From the NCBI RefSeq assembly GCF_019973775.1, contig NZ_AP025032.1, positions 620,001-684,000 of the forward strand: a stretch of 64,000 nt of DNA, given 5' to 3'. Source of the stretch: Aureimonas sp. SA4125 (GTDB lineage: Bacteria; Pseudomonadota; Alphaproteobacteria; Rhizobiales; Rhizobiaceae). Shown in pieces: positions 37,802-46,323 of the stretch (position 1 is its first letter; every line of letters starts with the position of its first letter). The notes beneath the pieces were generated by a model, which did no database searches, was not told the origin of the DNA, and saw nothing but the letters and a program-made list of their open reading frames with translations. The position numbers were made by a program, and so were the translations under genes.

Positions 37802-37985
37802 CCGGAAAGAGAAGCGGCGACTGTCCGTCTTCCGAGCCCCGCCACCGTCCAGCCGCATGAAAGGAGCGCTGCAGGGCTCGGCCTGCGGCTCATCGCCTCG
37901 ATCGTCCCGATGGAACAGGACAGGCAGGCGCCAGCAGCGAGATCGAAGCGGCCCGCGGCTTTTCCCGGCGATCGCGGCATCCTAC

Positions 37986-38885
37986 ATGCAAGCCCTGATC
38001 TCTGACGAAAAGGCCGACCGCTTGTCATTCCCGCTGCAGAAATACCTTCCAAAACGCTTCCGTTCGGATGCGATCGTCGTTCCCGTCGTGCGGCTGAGCG
38101 GCACGATCATGGCGTCGTCTGGCCCGCTGCGGCAGAGCCTCTCGCTCGCCGGCGTCGCCGGGGTCCTGGACAAGGCCTTCGCGATGAAGAAGGCGCCGGC
38201 GGTGGCCATCCTCGTCAACTCGCCGGGCGGCTCGCCGGTGCAGTCGCGCCTGATCCACCAGCGCATCCGCGATCTCGCCGCCGAGAAGAAGAAGACCGTC
38301 CTCGTCTTCGTCGAGGATGTCGCGGCATCCGGCGGCTATATGATCGCCTGCGCCGGCGACGAGATCATCGCCGACCCCTCCTCGATCGTCGGCTCGATCG
38401 GCGTCGTTTCCGGCGGTTTCGGCTTCGTCGACATGATCCACAAGCTCGGCATCGAACGCCGCGTGCATTCGACCGGCGAGAACAAGGCGCGGCTGGATCC
38501 CTTCCAGCCGGAGCGGCCGGAGGACATCGCCCATCTCCTCGCCTTGCAGGCGGAGGTCCACGCGACCTTCATCGACCTCGTCAAGGAGAGCCGCGGGACG
38601 CGCCTTGCCGACGATCCCGATCTCTTCACCGGCCAGTTCTGGTCGGGCAAGCGCGGCCTGACGCTCGGCCTCGTCGACAGCCTCGGCGACCTGCGCTCGG
38701 TTCTCCGCGAGCGTTTTGGCCAGAAGGTCAAGCTGGTCCTCATCCAGTCGAGCCGCGGCCTGCTGGGGCGGCGGCCCGCGACCGGCATCGGCATGGCCGA
38801 TCCCGCAAGGCTCGGCGCCGGCGCTGCCGAGCAACTCGCCGTCATGGCCGAGGACAGGCTCGTCTGGGCCCGCTACGGTCTTTGA
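37986..38885 (+). CDS. sppA: S49 family signal peptide peptidase-like protease
   Basis: A 299-residue SppA/SohB-type serine protease that degrades signal peptides or acts on membrane proteins. Seen are VVPVVRLSGTIMA, VAILVNSPGGSPVQSRLIHQ, the nucleophile in VFVEDVAASGGYMIACAGDEI, SSIVGSIGVVSGGFGF and the general-base lysine in HSTGENKARLDPF. There is no obvious long transmembrane helix, so it is the short cytoplasmic-type form. The start is ATG at 37986, with a poor ribosome-binding site. The frame is open further upstream, but that part reads as noise. Confidence 0.87.
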   Translation: MQALISDEKADRLSFPLQKYLPKRFRSDAIVVPVVRLSGTIMASSGPLRQSLSLAGVAGVLDKAFAMKKAPAVAILVNSPGGSPVQSRLIHQRIRDLAAEKKKTVLVFVEDVAASGGYMIACAGDEIIADPSSIVGSIGVVSGGFGFVDMIHKLGIERRVHSTGENKARLDPFQPERPEDIAHLLALQAEVHATFIDLVKESRGTRLADDPDLFTGQFWSGKRGLTLGLVDSLGDLRSVLRERFGQKVKLVLIQSSRGLLGRRPATGIGMADPARLGAGAAEQLAVMAEDRLVWARYGL

Positions 38886-39072
38886 TCCGTCGGCCGATGG
38901 CCGCCGACGCAACCGGCGGCTTGCCCGCAAGCCGCCGGTGGGTGCACGCTGTTCCGGAGCCGTTGACACGACGTCGCGCCGGGAACCGACGCACCCGCCC
39001 GGCGTATCAAGGAGACGCAGCCCGTGCTTTACTCTCCGTGTCTCCCGGCTCCTATGAGTGCAACCCGTCACG

Positions 39073-39267
39073 ATGGTCGATCTGATGCCTCAATTCTTTC
39101 TTCTCGGTCTTGTCGGGGCCGCCGCCTATTATGGCTTCAAGCGACTGAAGGGCGACGCGCTTCGCCTCTCCGAGCGCTCGCGCCGCGCCGAGGCCGAGCA
39201 GCGGACGGGCGCGCAGGGGACACTCGTGCGCGGCGATGACGGCATCTACCGGCTGCAGAAGGACTGA
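39073..39267 (+). CDS. small conserved membrane protein between sppA and glyQ
   Basis: A 64-residue protein with one N-terminal membrane segment ([15 protein letters not shown]), a charged stretch ([18 protein letters not shown]) and a C-terminal [16 protein letters not shown]. The same layout, with a C-terminal (G)TLVRD...Y motif, is familiar at this place in rhizobial genomes. Start uncertain: ATG 39073 is used, but GTG 39058 and ATG 39085 are in frame and none has a good ribosome-binding site. Function unknown. Confidence 0.65.
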   Translation: MVDLMPQFFLLGLVGAAAYYGFKRLKGDALRLSERSRRAEAEQRTGAQGTLVRGDDGIYRLQKD

Positions 39268-39385
39268 GGCCAGGGTACCGGCAGTCCTGAATCGGCCGCT
39301 GCCACGCGGCTTGACGCTTCAGGCCCGGCATGGCACCTCGCCTTCATCCGTCGCGCCGGCCGGCGCCCGCACCGAGAGCCCTGAC

Positions 39386-40351
39386 ATGTCCGATCTGCCG
39401 CCGCATATGCGCCCGGAGCGCTCCTTCCAGGCACTGATCCTGACATTGCACCGCTACTGGGCCGATTATGGCTGCATCATCCTGCAGCCCTACGACATGG
39501 AGGTCGGCGCCGGCACCTTCCATCCCGGCACGACGCTGCGCGCGCTCGGGCCAAAGCCCTGGAACGCCGCCTATGCCCAGCCCTCGCGCCGCCCCAAGGA
39601 CGGGCGCTATGGCGAGAACCCGAACCGCCTGCAGCACTACTACCAGTACCAGGTGATCCTGAAGCCGAACCCGCCCAATCTGCAGGAACTCTATCTCGGC
39701 TCGCTGAAGGCGATCGGCATCGACACCGCGCTGCACGACATCCGCTTCGTCGAGGACGACTGGGAAAGCCCGACGCTCGGCGCCTGGGGCCTGGGCTGGG
39801 AGTGCTGGTGCGACGGCATGGAAGTCTCGCAGTTCACCTATTTCCAGCAGATCTGCGGCATCGAATGCGCCCCGGTCGCGGGCGAGCTGACCTACGGCCT
39901 CGAGCGCCTGGCAATGTATGTCCAGAACGTCGATTCCATCTACGACCTCAATTTCAACGGCCGCGAGGGCGAGGAGAAGGTCACCTATGGCGACGTCTTC
40001 CTGCAGGCCGAGCAGGAATATTCCCGCTATAATTTCGAGCATGCAGACGCGGTCGTGCTGCTGCGCCATTTCGACGAGGCCGAGGCCGAATGCCGGGCGC
40101 TGCTCGCCGCCGGCGCGGCCAAGCCCGACGCGAGAGAGGGGCGTCACCTGATGGCGCAGCCTGCCTACGACCAGGCGATCAAGGCGAGCCACGTCTTCAA
40201 CCTGCTCGACGCGCGCGGCGTCATCTCGGTCACCGAGCGCCAGAGCTACATATTTCGCGTGAGGACGTTGGCCAAGGCCTGCGGCGAGGCGTTCCTCGTC
40301 ACGGAAGGCGGCGGCTTCAATTACCGCATGGCGCCCGTGCAGGCGGCCTGA
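39386..40351 (+). CDS. glyQ: glycyl-tRNA synthetase alpha subunit
   Basis: Catalytic subunit of the heterotetrameric bacterial glycyl-tRNA synthetase, 321 residues. Seen are [70 protein letters not shown] (class II motif 2 region) and [19 protein letters not shown]. Motif 3 is in [15 protein letters not shown]. The start is ATG at 39386. The beta subunit gene lies 1.5 kb downstream, separated by a zinc peptidase and a DUF559 gene on the same strand. Confidence 0.96.
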   Translation: MSDLPPHMRPERSFQALILTLHRYWADYGCIILQPYDMEVGAGTFHPGTTLRALGPKPWNAAYAQPSRRPKDGRYGENPNRLQHYYQYQVILKPNPPNLQELYLGSLKAIGIDTALHDIRFVEDDWESPTLGAWGLGWECWCDGMEVSQFTYFQQICGIECAPVAGELTYGLERLAMYVQNVDSIYDLNFNGREGEEKVTYGDVFLQAEQEYSRYNFEHADAVVLLRHFDEAEAECRALLAAGAAKPDAREGRHLMAQPAYDQAIKASHVFNLLDARGVISVTERQSYIFRVRTLAKACGEAFLVTEGGGFNYRMAPVQAA

Positions 40352-40439
40352 CGCGGCACCTCGCGCTTATTCCTGCCGTGACGGCACGAAAACCGCGCTG
40401 CAGCGTTGCCGTGCGGGACACTATGAGGAGCACGCATTC

Positions 40440-41333
40440 ATGCGTTGGACAGGTCGGCGGCAGAGCAACAATATCGAGGATCGCCGCGGCGGTGGTGGCG
40501 GGCTTGGCGGCGGCGGCATGCGTGTCCCCATCCGGGCGGGACGCGGCGGCGGCATGGGTCTTATCGGCCTCGTCATCGTCGGCGCGGTCCTTTGGTTCGG
40601 CTTCGGCGTCAACCCGATGTTTCTCTTCGGCATGGATGGCGGCAGCCAGACCCAGCAGACGCAGACCGCGAACGGCCCGGGCGTGCAGGGAACCTCCGAC
40701 TCGACCGACGATTTCGTCGCGACCGTTTTGGCCGACACCGAGGACGTCTGGACAAAGCGCTTCGCCGATGCCGGCCAGCAGTATCCGGCGCCGACGCTGG
40801 TCCTGTTCAACAATTCGATTGCCTCGGCCTGCGGCAATGCCAGTTCCGCGAGCGGTCCCTTCTACTGCCCCTCCGACCAGAAGCTCTACATCGACCTGTC
40901 GTTCTTCCGGCAGCTGAAGGAACAGTTGAATGCCGGCGGCGATTTCGCACAGGCCTATGTCGTGGCGCACGAGGTCGGCCACCACATCCAGAACATCACC
41001 GGTGTCCTGCCGGCCTTCGATCAGGCGCGTCGCGGCGTCAGCGAGAGCGAGGCGAACGCCATGTCGGTGCGCATCGAACTCCAGGCCGACTGCTATGCCG
41101 GCATCTGGGCGCACGACACGCAGGCTGCCGGCTATGTCGAGCCGGGCGACATTGACGAGGCCCTGAACGCTGCCCAGCAGATCGGCGACGACACGCTGCA
41201 GAAGCAGAGCCAGGGCTATGTCGTCCCGGACAGCTTCAACCACGGCACCGCCGCGCAGCGCCAGACCTGGTTCAGACGCGGCTACGAAGAAGGCAATGTC
41301 GCCGCCTGCGATACGTCGAAAGGCCAGATCTGA
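40440..41333 (+). CDS. neutral zinc metallopeptidase, YpfJ type
   Basis: Membrane-anchored predicted zinc peptidase of 297 residues. The N-terminus is Gly/Arg rich (GGGGGLGGGGMRVPIRAGRGGG), then comes one membrane helix (LIGLVIVGAVLWFGFGV). The catalytic domain has HEVGHHIQNITGVLP with the HExxH zinc site and a downstream ELQADCYAGIWAHDT supplying the third ligand. Closing features are GTAAQRQTWFRRGYEEGNVAACDT. Family substrates are unknown. The start is ATG at 40440, which directly follows GAGGAGCACGCATTC. Confidence 0.87.
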   Translation: MRWTGRRQSNNIEDRRGGGGGLGGGGMRVPIRAGRGGGMGLIGLVIVGAVLWFGFGVNPMFLFGMDGGSQTQQTQTANGPGVQGTSDSTDDFVATVLADTEDVWTKRFADAGQQYPAPTLVLFNNSIASACGNASSASGPFYCPSDQKLYIDLSFFRQLKEQLNAGGDFAQAYVVAHEVGHHIQNITGVLPAFDQARRGVSESEANAMSVRIELQADCYAGIWAHDTQAAGYVEPGDIDEALNAAQQIGDDTLQKQSQGYVVPDSFNHGTAAQRQTWFRRGYEEGNVAACDTSKGQI

Positions 41334-41345
41334 GCTCACAGCGCC

Positions 41346-41789
41346 ATGGCCCACAAGCCGATGACACGACGCCAGCGCGCTGAAACCTCAGCGCGCCGGC
41401 GGGTAGAGGCCGAAGGCACAGCGGAGGAGGCCGTTGTCTGGCAGGGCCTGCGACTTCTCCCCGACGAGGGGCGGCATTTCCTACGGCAGCAGACCCTCGG
41501 CCCCTATCTCACAGACTTCGTCTCGCACCGGCTGCGCCTCATCGTCGAAATCGACGGCGACCAGCATGGTTTTGCCGACAAGCGCCGGAAAGACTCCGTG
41601 CGCGATGCTTGGCTTGCCGGCGAGGGCTACAGGGTCCTGCGGTTCTGGAACCGAGAGGTCCGCGCCGATCCCGCCGCGGTTCTTGACAGCATCAGTCGCG
41701 TGGTCGAAGAGCGGCGGACATTGCCGCCAGCCGATCCGCAGCGTCTCTCTCCACCTGTCCAGGGCAAGCCGCGCCCGCGTCCGGGGTGA
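41346..41789 (+). CDS. DUF559 / Vsr-like endonuclease-fold protein
   Basis: A 147-residue protein of the DUF559 family, which shares the very-short-patch-repair endonuclease fold. Seen are AVVWQGLRLLPDEGRHFLRQQTLGPYLTDF, the acidic active-site-like LIVEIDGDQHGFADKRRKD and LAGEGYRVLRFWNREV. Nuclease activity is inferred from fold. It begins 12 bases after the zinc peptidase stop and ends 76 bases before glyS, so it sits inside the glyQ-glyS run and may be a late insertion. Confidence 0.82.
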   Translation: MAHKPMTRRQRAETSARRRVEAEGTAEEAVVWQGLRLLPDEGRHFLRQQTLGPYLTDFVSHRLRLIVEIDGDQHGFADKRRKDSVRDAWLAGEGYRVLRFWNREVRADPAAVLDSISRVVEERRTLPPADPQRLSPPVQGKPRPRPG

Positions 41790-41834
41790 GGCCCAGCGGG
41801 CCACGATGTGACCGACACGGCGCTCCGGCGCCAG

Positions 41835-41865
41835 CCCTTCCCCCGGGAAGGGGGGAGATTGCCAG
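41835..41865 (+). repeat. half copy of a palindromic repeat carrying the glyS ribosome-binding site
   Basis: Palindrome CCCTTCCC-CC-GGGAAGGG followed by AAGGGGGGAGATTGCCAG (overlapping), which matches AAGGGGGGAGATCGGCCAG at the right end of the element inside glyS, apart from one base change and one indel. Its GGGGAG stands nine bases before the glyS ATG and is the only visible Shine-Dalgarno. Confidence 0.5.
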
Positions 41866-44148
41866 ATGCCCGACCTTCTGATCGAACTTCGCTCCGAGGA
41901 GATCCCCGCCCGCATGCAGCGCAAGGCGGCAGGCGACCTGAAGAAGCTCGTCACCGACGGCCTTGTGGCGGCCGGACTCACCTATGAGGGCGCGCGAGAA
42001 TACTGGACGCCGCGCCGTCTCGCGCTCGACATCCGCGGCGTCGATGCCCGTTCGAAGGACCAGGTCGAGGACCGCAAGGGACCGCGCACCGACGCGCCGG
42101 CGAAAGCCATCGAAGGGTTCCTGAAGGGCGCGGGCCTCTCTTCGATCGAGGAGGCCCATGTCCATTCCGACCCGAAGAAGGGCGATTTCTACGTCGCGCA
42201 TTTGCGCAAGCCCGGGCAGGCGGCCGAGGACATCGTCGCCGAACTGATGCCGAAAATCATCCGCGAGTTTCCCTGGCCGAAATCCATGCGCTGGGGCAAG
42301 GCCTCGCGCGAGCCGGGATCCCTTCGCTGGGTGCGCCCGCTGCAGTCGATCCTCTGCACTTTCGGACCGGAGACGTCCGAGCCCGTCGTCGTCGATTTCG
42401 AGGTCGGCGGCATCCGCTCGGGCAACCTCACCTACGGCCACCGATTCCATGCCCCGGACGCCATCAAGGTCCGGCGCTTCGACGACTATGTCACGAGCCT
42501 CGAGCGCGCTTTCGTCGTCCTCGACGCCGATCGCCGCAAGGACATCATCCGCACCGATGCCGAGCACCTCGCCTTCGCGCAGGGGCTGGAAGTGGTTCCC
42601 GACGAGGCCCTGCTGGAGGAGGTCTCCGGCCTCGTCGAATGGCCGGTGACCCTGATGGGGACGTTCGAGGAAGCCTTTCTCGCCATCCCGCCGGAAGTCG
42701 TGCGCCTCACCATCAAGACCAACCAGAAATGCTTCGTCACCCGCGCGCCCGGCGCCGCCGGCCTGTCGAACAGGTTCGTGCTCGTGGCCAATATCGAGGC
42801 CTCCGACGGCGGCGCCGAGATCGCCCGCGGCAATGGCAAAGTGGTGCGCGCCCGCCTCTCCGACGCGCTGTATTTCTGGCAGACCGACCAGGCGGACCTG
42901 CCCGATCTCGCCGGCCTGCAGGCCTCCGCGGACAAGCTCGGCCTCGACCTGTCGAAGCCGCTCGACCAGCGCATGGCCAAGCTCGACGCCCTCGGCGTGA
43001 CCTTCCACGCCAAGCTCGGCACGCAAGGCGCGCGCGTTCAGCGCATCGCCGCCTTGGCCGAGACGATCGCGCCGATGGTCGGCGCCGACCCGGCGCTGGC
43101 AAAGCGCGCCGCGCTGCTGGCCAAGGCCGACCTCACCAGCGAGGCCGTCGGCGAGTTTCCCGAATTGCAGGGCCTGATGGGCCGTTACTACGCGGCGCTG
43201 CAGGGCGAGCATCCCTCGGTGCAGGCCGCGATCGAGGAGCACTATCGCCCTCAGGGCCCGGGCGACGCCGTGCCGACCGATCCGGTGGCGATCACGGTGG
43301 CGCTTGCCGACAAGCTCGATACGCTGGTTGGCTTCTGGGCGATCGACGAGAAGCCGACCGGCTCGAAGGATCCCTACGCGCTGCGGCGGGCGGCCTTGGG
43401 CGTGATCCGGATCGTGCTGGAGCGGGGGCTCGAGCTGCCGCTTCACCGTGTTGGCGCTGATGCCGACCTCATCGGCTTCTTCCACGACCGCCTGAAGGGA
43501 CAGCTCCGCGACCAGGGCGCGCGGCACGATCTTGTCGATGCGGTGCTGTCGAGCGCGCAGGACGGTAATGCATCGATCTCCCCCCTTGAGGGGGAGATGC
43601 CTGGCAAGGCAGAGGGGGGGGGTGGCGCTCCCGTCTCTTCCGCGATGCTCGATGCCAAGACACCCCCCTCTGGTCTGCCGACCATCTCCCCCTCAAGGGG
43701 GGAGATCGGCCAGTCTGATGGCCTCAACGACGACCTCTTCGACATCACTCGCCGCGTCGAAGCCCTCGGCAGCTTTCTGGCGACGGAAGATGGCACCAAC
43801 CTCCTCGCCGGCACGCGCCGCGCCGCGAACATTCTCGCCGCCGAGGAGAAGAAGGGCACGCGCATCGCCGACACCGTCGACCTCGCGCTGCTCGCCGAGC
43901 CGGAGGAGAAGCTTCTGGCCGGCGCCATCGACCGCGCCGAGATGGAACTGGCGGCAGCGCTTCGGGCCGAGCACTACGGGCAGGCAATGGCTGCGCTCGC
44001 GACCTTGCGCATCCCGGTCGACGCCTTCTTCGAAAAGGTGCTGGTCAATGCCGAGGATGCGGCGGTGCGCGCCAACCGGCTGGCGCTGCTGGCCCGGATC
44101 CGCGCCGCGACCCGTCAGGTGGCCGATTTTTCCAAGATCGCCGGCTGA
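41866..44148 (+). CDS. glyS: glycyl-tRNA synthetase beta subunit with an in-frame repeat insertion
   Basis: tRNA-binding subunit of the alpha2-beta2 enzyme, 760 residues, longer than the usual roughly 690-710 for rhizobial GlyS (from memory). Typical parts are [72 protein letters not shown] and [14 protein letters not shown]. At the C-terminal side [18 protein letters not shown] and [25 protein letters not shown] text follow. Residues about 570-615 ([15 protein letters not shown] ... [11 protein letters not shown]) are foreign to the family and are encoded by a 137-bp palindromic repeat. The start is ATG at 41866. Confidence 0.94.
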   Translation: MPDLLIELRSEEIPARMQRKAAGDLKKLVTDGLVAAGLTYEGAREYWTPRRLALDIRGVDARSKDQVEDRKGPRTDAPAKAIEGFLKGAGLSSIEEAHVHSDPKKGDFYVAHLRKPGQAAEDIVAELMPKIIREFPWPKSMRWGKASREPGSLRWVRPLQSILCTFGPETSEPVVVDFEVGGIRSGNLTYGHRFHAPDAIKVRRFDDYVTSLERAFVVLDADRRKDIIRTDAEHLAFAQGLEVVPDEALLEEVSGLVEWPVTLMGTFEEAFLAIPPEVVRLTIKTNQKCFVTRAPGAAGLSNRFVLVANIEASDGGAEIARGNGKVVRARLSDALYFWQTDQADLPDLAGLQASADKLGLDLSKPLDQRMAKLDALGVTFHAKLGTQGARVQRIAALAETIAPMVGADPALAKRAALLAKADLTSEAVGEFPELQGLMGRYYAALQGEHPSVQAAIEEHYRPQGPGDAVPTDPVAITVALADKLDTLVGFWAIDEKPTGSKDPYALRRAALGVIRIVLERGLELPLHRVGADADLIGFFHDRLKGQLRDQGARHDLVDAVLSSAQDGNASISPLEGEMPGKAEGGGGAPVSSAMLDAKTPPSGLPTISPSRGEIGQSDGLNDDLFDITRRVEALGSFLATEDGTNLLAGTRRAANILAAEEKKGTRIADTVDLALLAEPEEKLLAGAIDRAEMELAAALRAEHYGQAMAALATLRIPVDAFFEKVLVNAEDAAVRANRLALLARIRAATRQVADFSKIAG
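43574..43710. repeat. palindromic repeat element inserted in frame in glyS
   Basis: Long imperfect inverted repeat. The left arm CGATCTCCCCCCTTGAGGGG, continuing GGAGATG, starts at 43574; the right arm reads the same on the other strand from 43709 back. Each arm is itself a hairpin (CTCCCCC-CTTGA-GGGGGAG type), followed by a variable stretch and AGAGGGGGG. The inner 35 bases are unique. The element is translated as [14 protein letters not shown] ... [15 protein letters not shown], a peptide signature I recall from interspersed repeats in rhizobial proteins. Confidence 0.85.
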
Positions 44149-44517
44149 CTTCAGCCGGCCGAGACGCTCCGGGCGGCGGTGGCGGGTCCGCCTCGGTCCC
44201 TGGATGCCGGCCGCTCCGCCGACTTTCTGCCCCAATTCGGCAAAGATCCGCTGATGCGGCGCGGCCAGCCCGCGAAATATGCCCAGCCAAATGTTTTGCG
44301 GGCGGCGGGACAGTTTCACGCAAGGTCGAAAACGGGCAGTCGTTTCAGTAAATTAACCAATGGATCGATCGATTTATCACGTAATATATCGAATTGTTAC
44401 GTGATGTGATCGGCTCTGCCCGGAACCTGCCCGATTGCGCCGTCATGAAGTCTCCAGCCGCCAAGGGGTAACGGGTTGCAAAGCCCGCCAGACGATAGCG
44501 ACGAGGGGAAGTTCCGA
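44149..44517. other. non-coding region upstream of the GH25 gene
   Basis: I see no gene. The first two thirds are GC-rich without structure I recognise. From 44340 to 44410 the DNA turns strikingly AT-rich, with TTAACCAA at 44353 and a 30-bp dyad at 44376-44405, so it looks like the control region of the muramidase gene. Confidence 0.5.
44376..44405 (+). promoter_or_regulatory. dyad upstream of the GH25 muramidase gene
   Basis: Perfect 9-bp arms ATCACGTAA / TTACGTGAT separated by 12 AT-rich bases, 112 bp before the start codon. Symmetry and base composition suggest a regulator binding site; the regulator is unknown. Confidence 0.5.
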
Positions 44518-46077
44518 ATGCAGGCCATGCGCGCCGCCTTTGCGGCAGCCATCACTCTTGCCTGTGCGATGACCGCCGGGCTGGTCTCGGCCAATCCGGC
44601 GCAGGCCGCCTGGGACAAGCCGTGGACCGACGAGAACCGGGCCCTCGTCATCGACGCCTACGAGTTCAATCCGATCGACTGGAAGGAACTGACCTCCGAC
44701 AAGCGCATCGCCGGCTTCATCAACAAGGCATCGGACGGCATGCCGCCGGAATGGAACTGCAGCGGCAAGTCGGGCGACGAGGAACTCCTCTGCAAGAACC
44801 GCTGGTGGAAATACTCCGTCACCAAGGAGCTCTACCTCACCCGCCGCGCCATGGCGAAGACGCTCGGCCTGAAATGGGGCGCCTATCACCTGGCCCGTCC
44901 CGGCAATCCGCGCCAGCAGGCCGACCATTTTATCGATTTCGCCGAGCCGGAAGCCGACGATCTGATCGCCATCGACATCGAGGACAACACCGAGGAGTGG
45001 ATGTCGCTGTCGGACGCGGAGATCTTCTCCAACCAGATCTTCATCCGCACCGGGCGCTATCCCGTTCTCTACACCAACGGCTCCACCGCGAAATGGATCT
45101 CCGACTATAAGGAGACCTACCCGCTGCTCTCGCGTCTGCCGCTCTGGTACGCCCGCTACCGCGAGGACATCACCGGCCTCTTCCCCGAGACCACCTGGCC
45201 GACCTACGCGCTCTGGCAGTTCTCCTCGATGCACAATTGCTCGAAATCCGAATGCCCCTACCGGGTCAAGGGCGCCAAGACCGATATCGACGTGAACGTC
45301 GCCTCGATGGACGTCCCCAGCCTGCGCGCCGCCTGGCCGTTCGACACGCTGGTGAGGCCCATGGACGAGCCGGAGGCGCCGACGCTTCTGGCCGATCTCA
45401 AGCAGAAGGCCGGCAAGGCCATCGGCTCCATCGTCGGCGATCTCGCGCTGATCGGCGAGGAGCGCACGGTCAAGGTGGCGGCTCCCGTTCCCACCGCGCC
45501 GACGGCGAAGGACGATGCTCTCCCGGTCCAGACCGCGAGCATGCCCGCCCCGGTTTCACCGACGGCCGCGTCCTCTGCGACGGCGTCGAACGATGCGACG
45601 TTTCTGGCCGCCTACGGCCCGGCCGACCGTCATTCCGCCCGGATCGACCCGCTGCAACTCCTGACCGATCTCGTCCGTCATCCCGATCCTGCACCGGGTC
45701 AGGCCAAGTCCGGCAAGGCGGCGCTTCGCACCATCGCTCCTGGCCTGCCCGGACAGAAAGCTGCTCTCGGTGTGTTCGGGGAACTGGCCGGCGATATGGA
45801 AAAGGTAGCCGCGATCGTACCGAAGGCAGGCAGTGCGGCGGTCATGCTTCCCGCCTCGGCCGCATCGGCGCTCGGCGAGGCCGAAAAGTCGCGGTTTCGC
45901 CTCTGGCTCCGCCAGGCCAATGACGATCTGAAAGCGTCGCTCCCGGAAAAGGACGAGGCGACGTCGGTCGACACTGGCGGCCGTGGCCCGCGCCTGTCCG
46001 CCTCGCTGCGCGACCTTGCCGCCGTCGCGCCGGCTCTCGAACAGCGGATCGCCACGGCCTTTCTGTCGACCCGTTGA
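44518..46077 (+). CDS. exported GH25 muramidase-like protein with unknown C-terminal region
   Basis: Secreted lysozyme-like protein, 519 residues. The start is ATG at 44518 (AGGGG nine bases upstream), giving a signal peptide AMRAAFAAAITLACAMTAGLV ending NPAQAA. Residues about 35-265 form a GH25 (Lyc/cellosyl-type) barrel: VIDAYEFNPIDWKEL, GFINKASDG, LKWGAYHLARPGNPRQQADHFI, AIDIEDN (acidic pair expected to be catalytic), YPVLYTNGSTAKWI, LWYARYRE and TYALWQFSS. About 250 further residues are Ala-rich and match no family I know. It probably cleaves peptidoglycan glycan strands in the periplasm. Confidence 0.85.
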   Translation: MQAMRAAFAAAITLACAMTAGLVSANPAQAAWDKPWTDENRALVIDAYEFNPIDWKELTSDKRIAGFINKASDGMPPEWNCSGKSGDEELLCKNRWWKYSVTKELYLTRRAMAKTLGLKWGAYHLARPGNPRQQADHFIDFAEPEADDLIAIDIEDNTEEWMSLSDAEIFSNQIFIRTGRYPVLYTNGSTAKWISDYKETYPLLSRLPLWYARYREDITGLFPETTWPTYALWQFSSMHNCSKSECPYRVKGAKTDIDVNVASMDVPSLRAAWPFDTLVRPMDEPEAPTLLADLKQKAGKAIGSIVGDLALIGEERTVKVAAPVPTAPTAKDDALPVQTASMPAPVSPTAASSATASNDATFLAAYGPADRHSARIDPLQLLTDLVRHPDPAPGQAKSGKAALRTIAPGLPGQKAALGVFGELAGDMEKVAAIVPKAGSAAVMLPASAASALGEAEKSRFRLWLRQANDDLKASLPEKDEATSVDTGGRGPRLSASLRDLAAVAPALEQRIATAFLSTR

Positions 46078-46116
46078 TCCGCAACCAAAGAGGTGAAACT
46101 TTTTTCGTCGGATGTC

Positions 46117-46141
46117 GGAACCAAAGCGTCTGGTCACTGTT
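46117..46141 (+). promoter_or_regulatory. candidate EcfG (general stress sigma) promoter
   Basis: GGAAC at 46117-46121 and GTT at 46139-46141, separated by 17 bases, matching the GGAAC-N16/17-(C)GTT pattern of alphaproteobacterial general-stress promoters except for T in place of the first -10 base. It lies 40 bp after the muramidase gene. Confidence 0.4.
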
Positions 46142-46147
46142 TTCTCG

Positions 46148-46292
46148 ATGAACGCCAAGCATTCAGTGCCGCACCTGCGATCTGCCCCCTCGGATCCCTT
46201 GTGCGCTGGCGTCGCCAGGAACGTCCGGCTCCCCCTCTGGACGTGACATCATAGAGAGCAGCGGCCGCCCCCTCGAGCCGCTGCTCTTTTTG
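46148..46292 (+). ncRNA. possible small RNA or 32-codon gene between muramidase and tsaC
   Basis: If the GGAAC promoter is active, transcription would start near 46148 and stop at the terminator at 46255-46292, giving an RNA of about 145 nt. It contains an ATG at 46148 opening 32 codons (MNAKHSVPHLRSAPSDP...), which would be leaderless, so coding is uncertain. There is no known RNA family I can assign. Confidence 0.3.
46255..46292 (+). terminator. strong rho-independent terminator before tsaC
   Basis: Perfect 11-bp stem AGAGCAGCGGC / GCCGCTGCTCT (46255-46265, 46277-46287) followed by TTTTTGCTTTT. It lies 178 bp beyond the muramidase stop and 32 bp before tsaC, so it ends whatever transcript comes from upstream. 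Confidence 0.85.
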
Positions 46293-46323
46293 CTTTTGCG
46301 CTGATATCGCGGCACAAGGCGCC

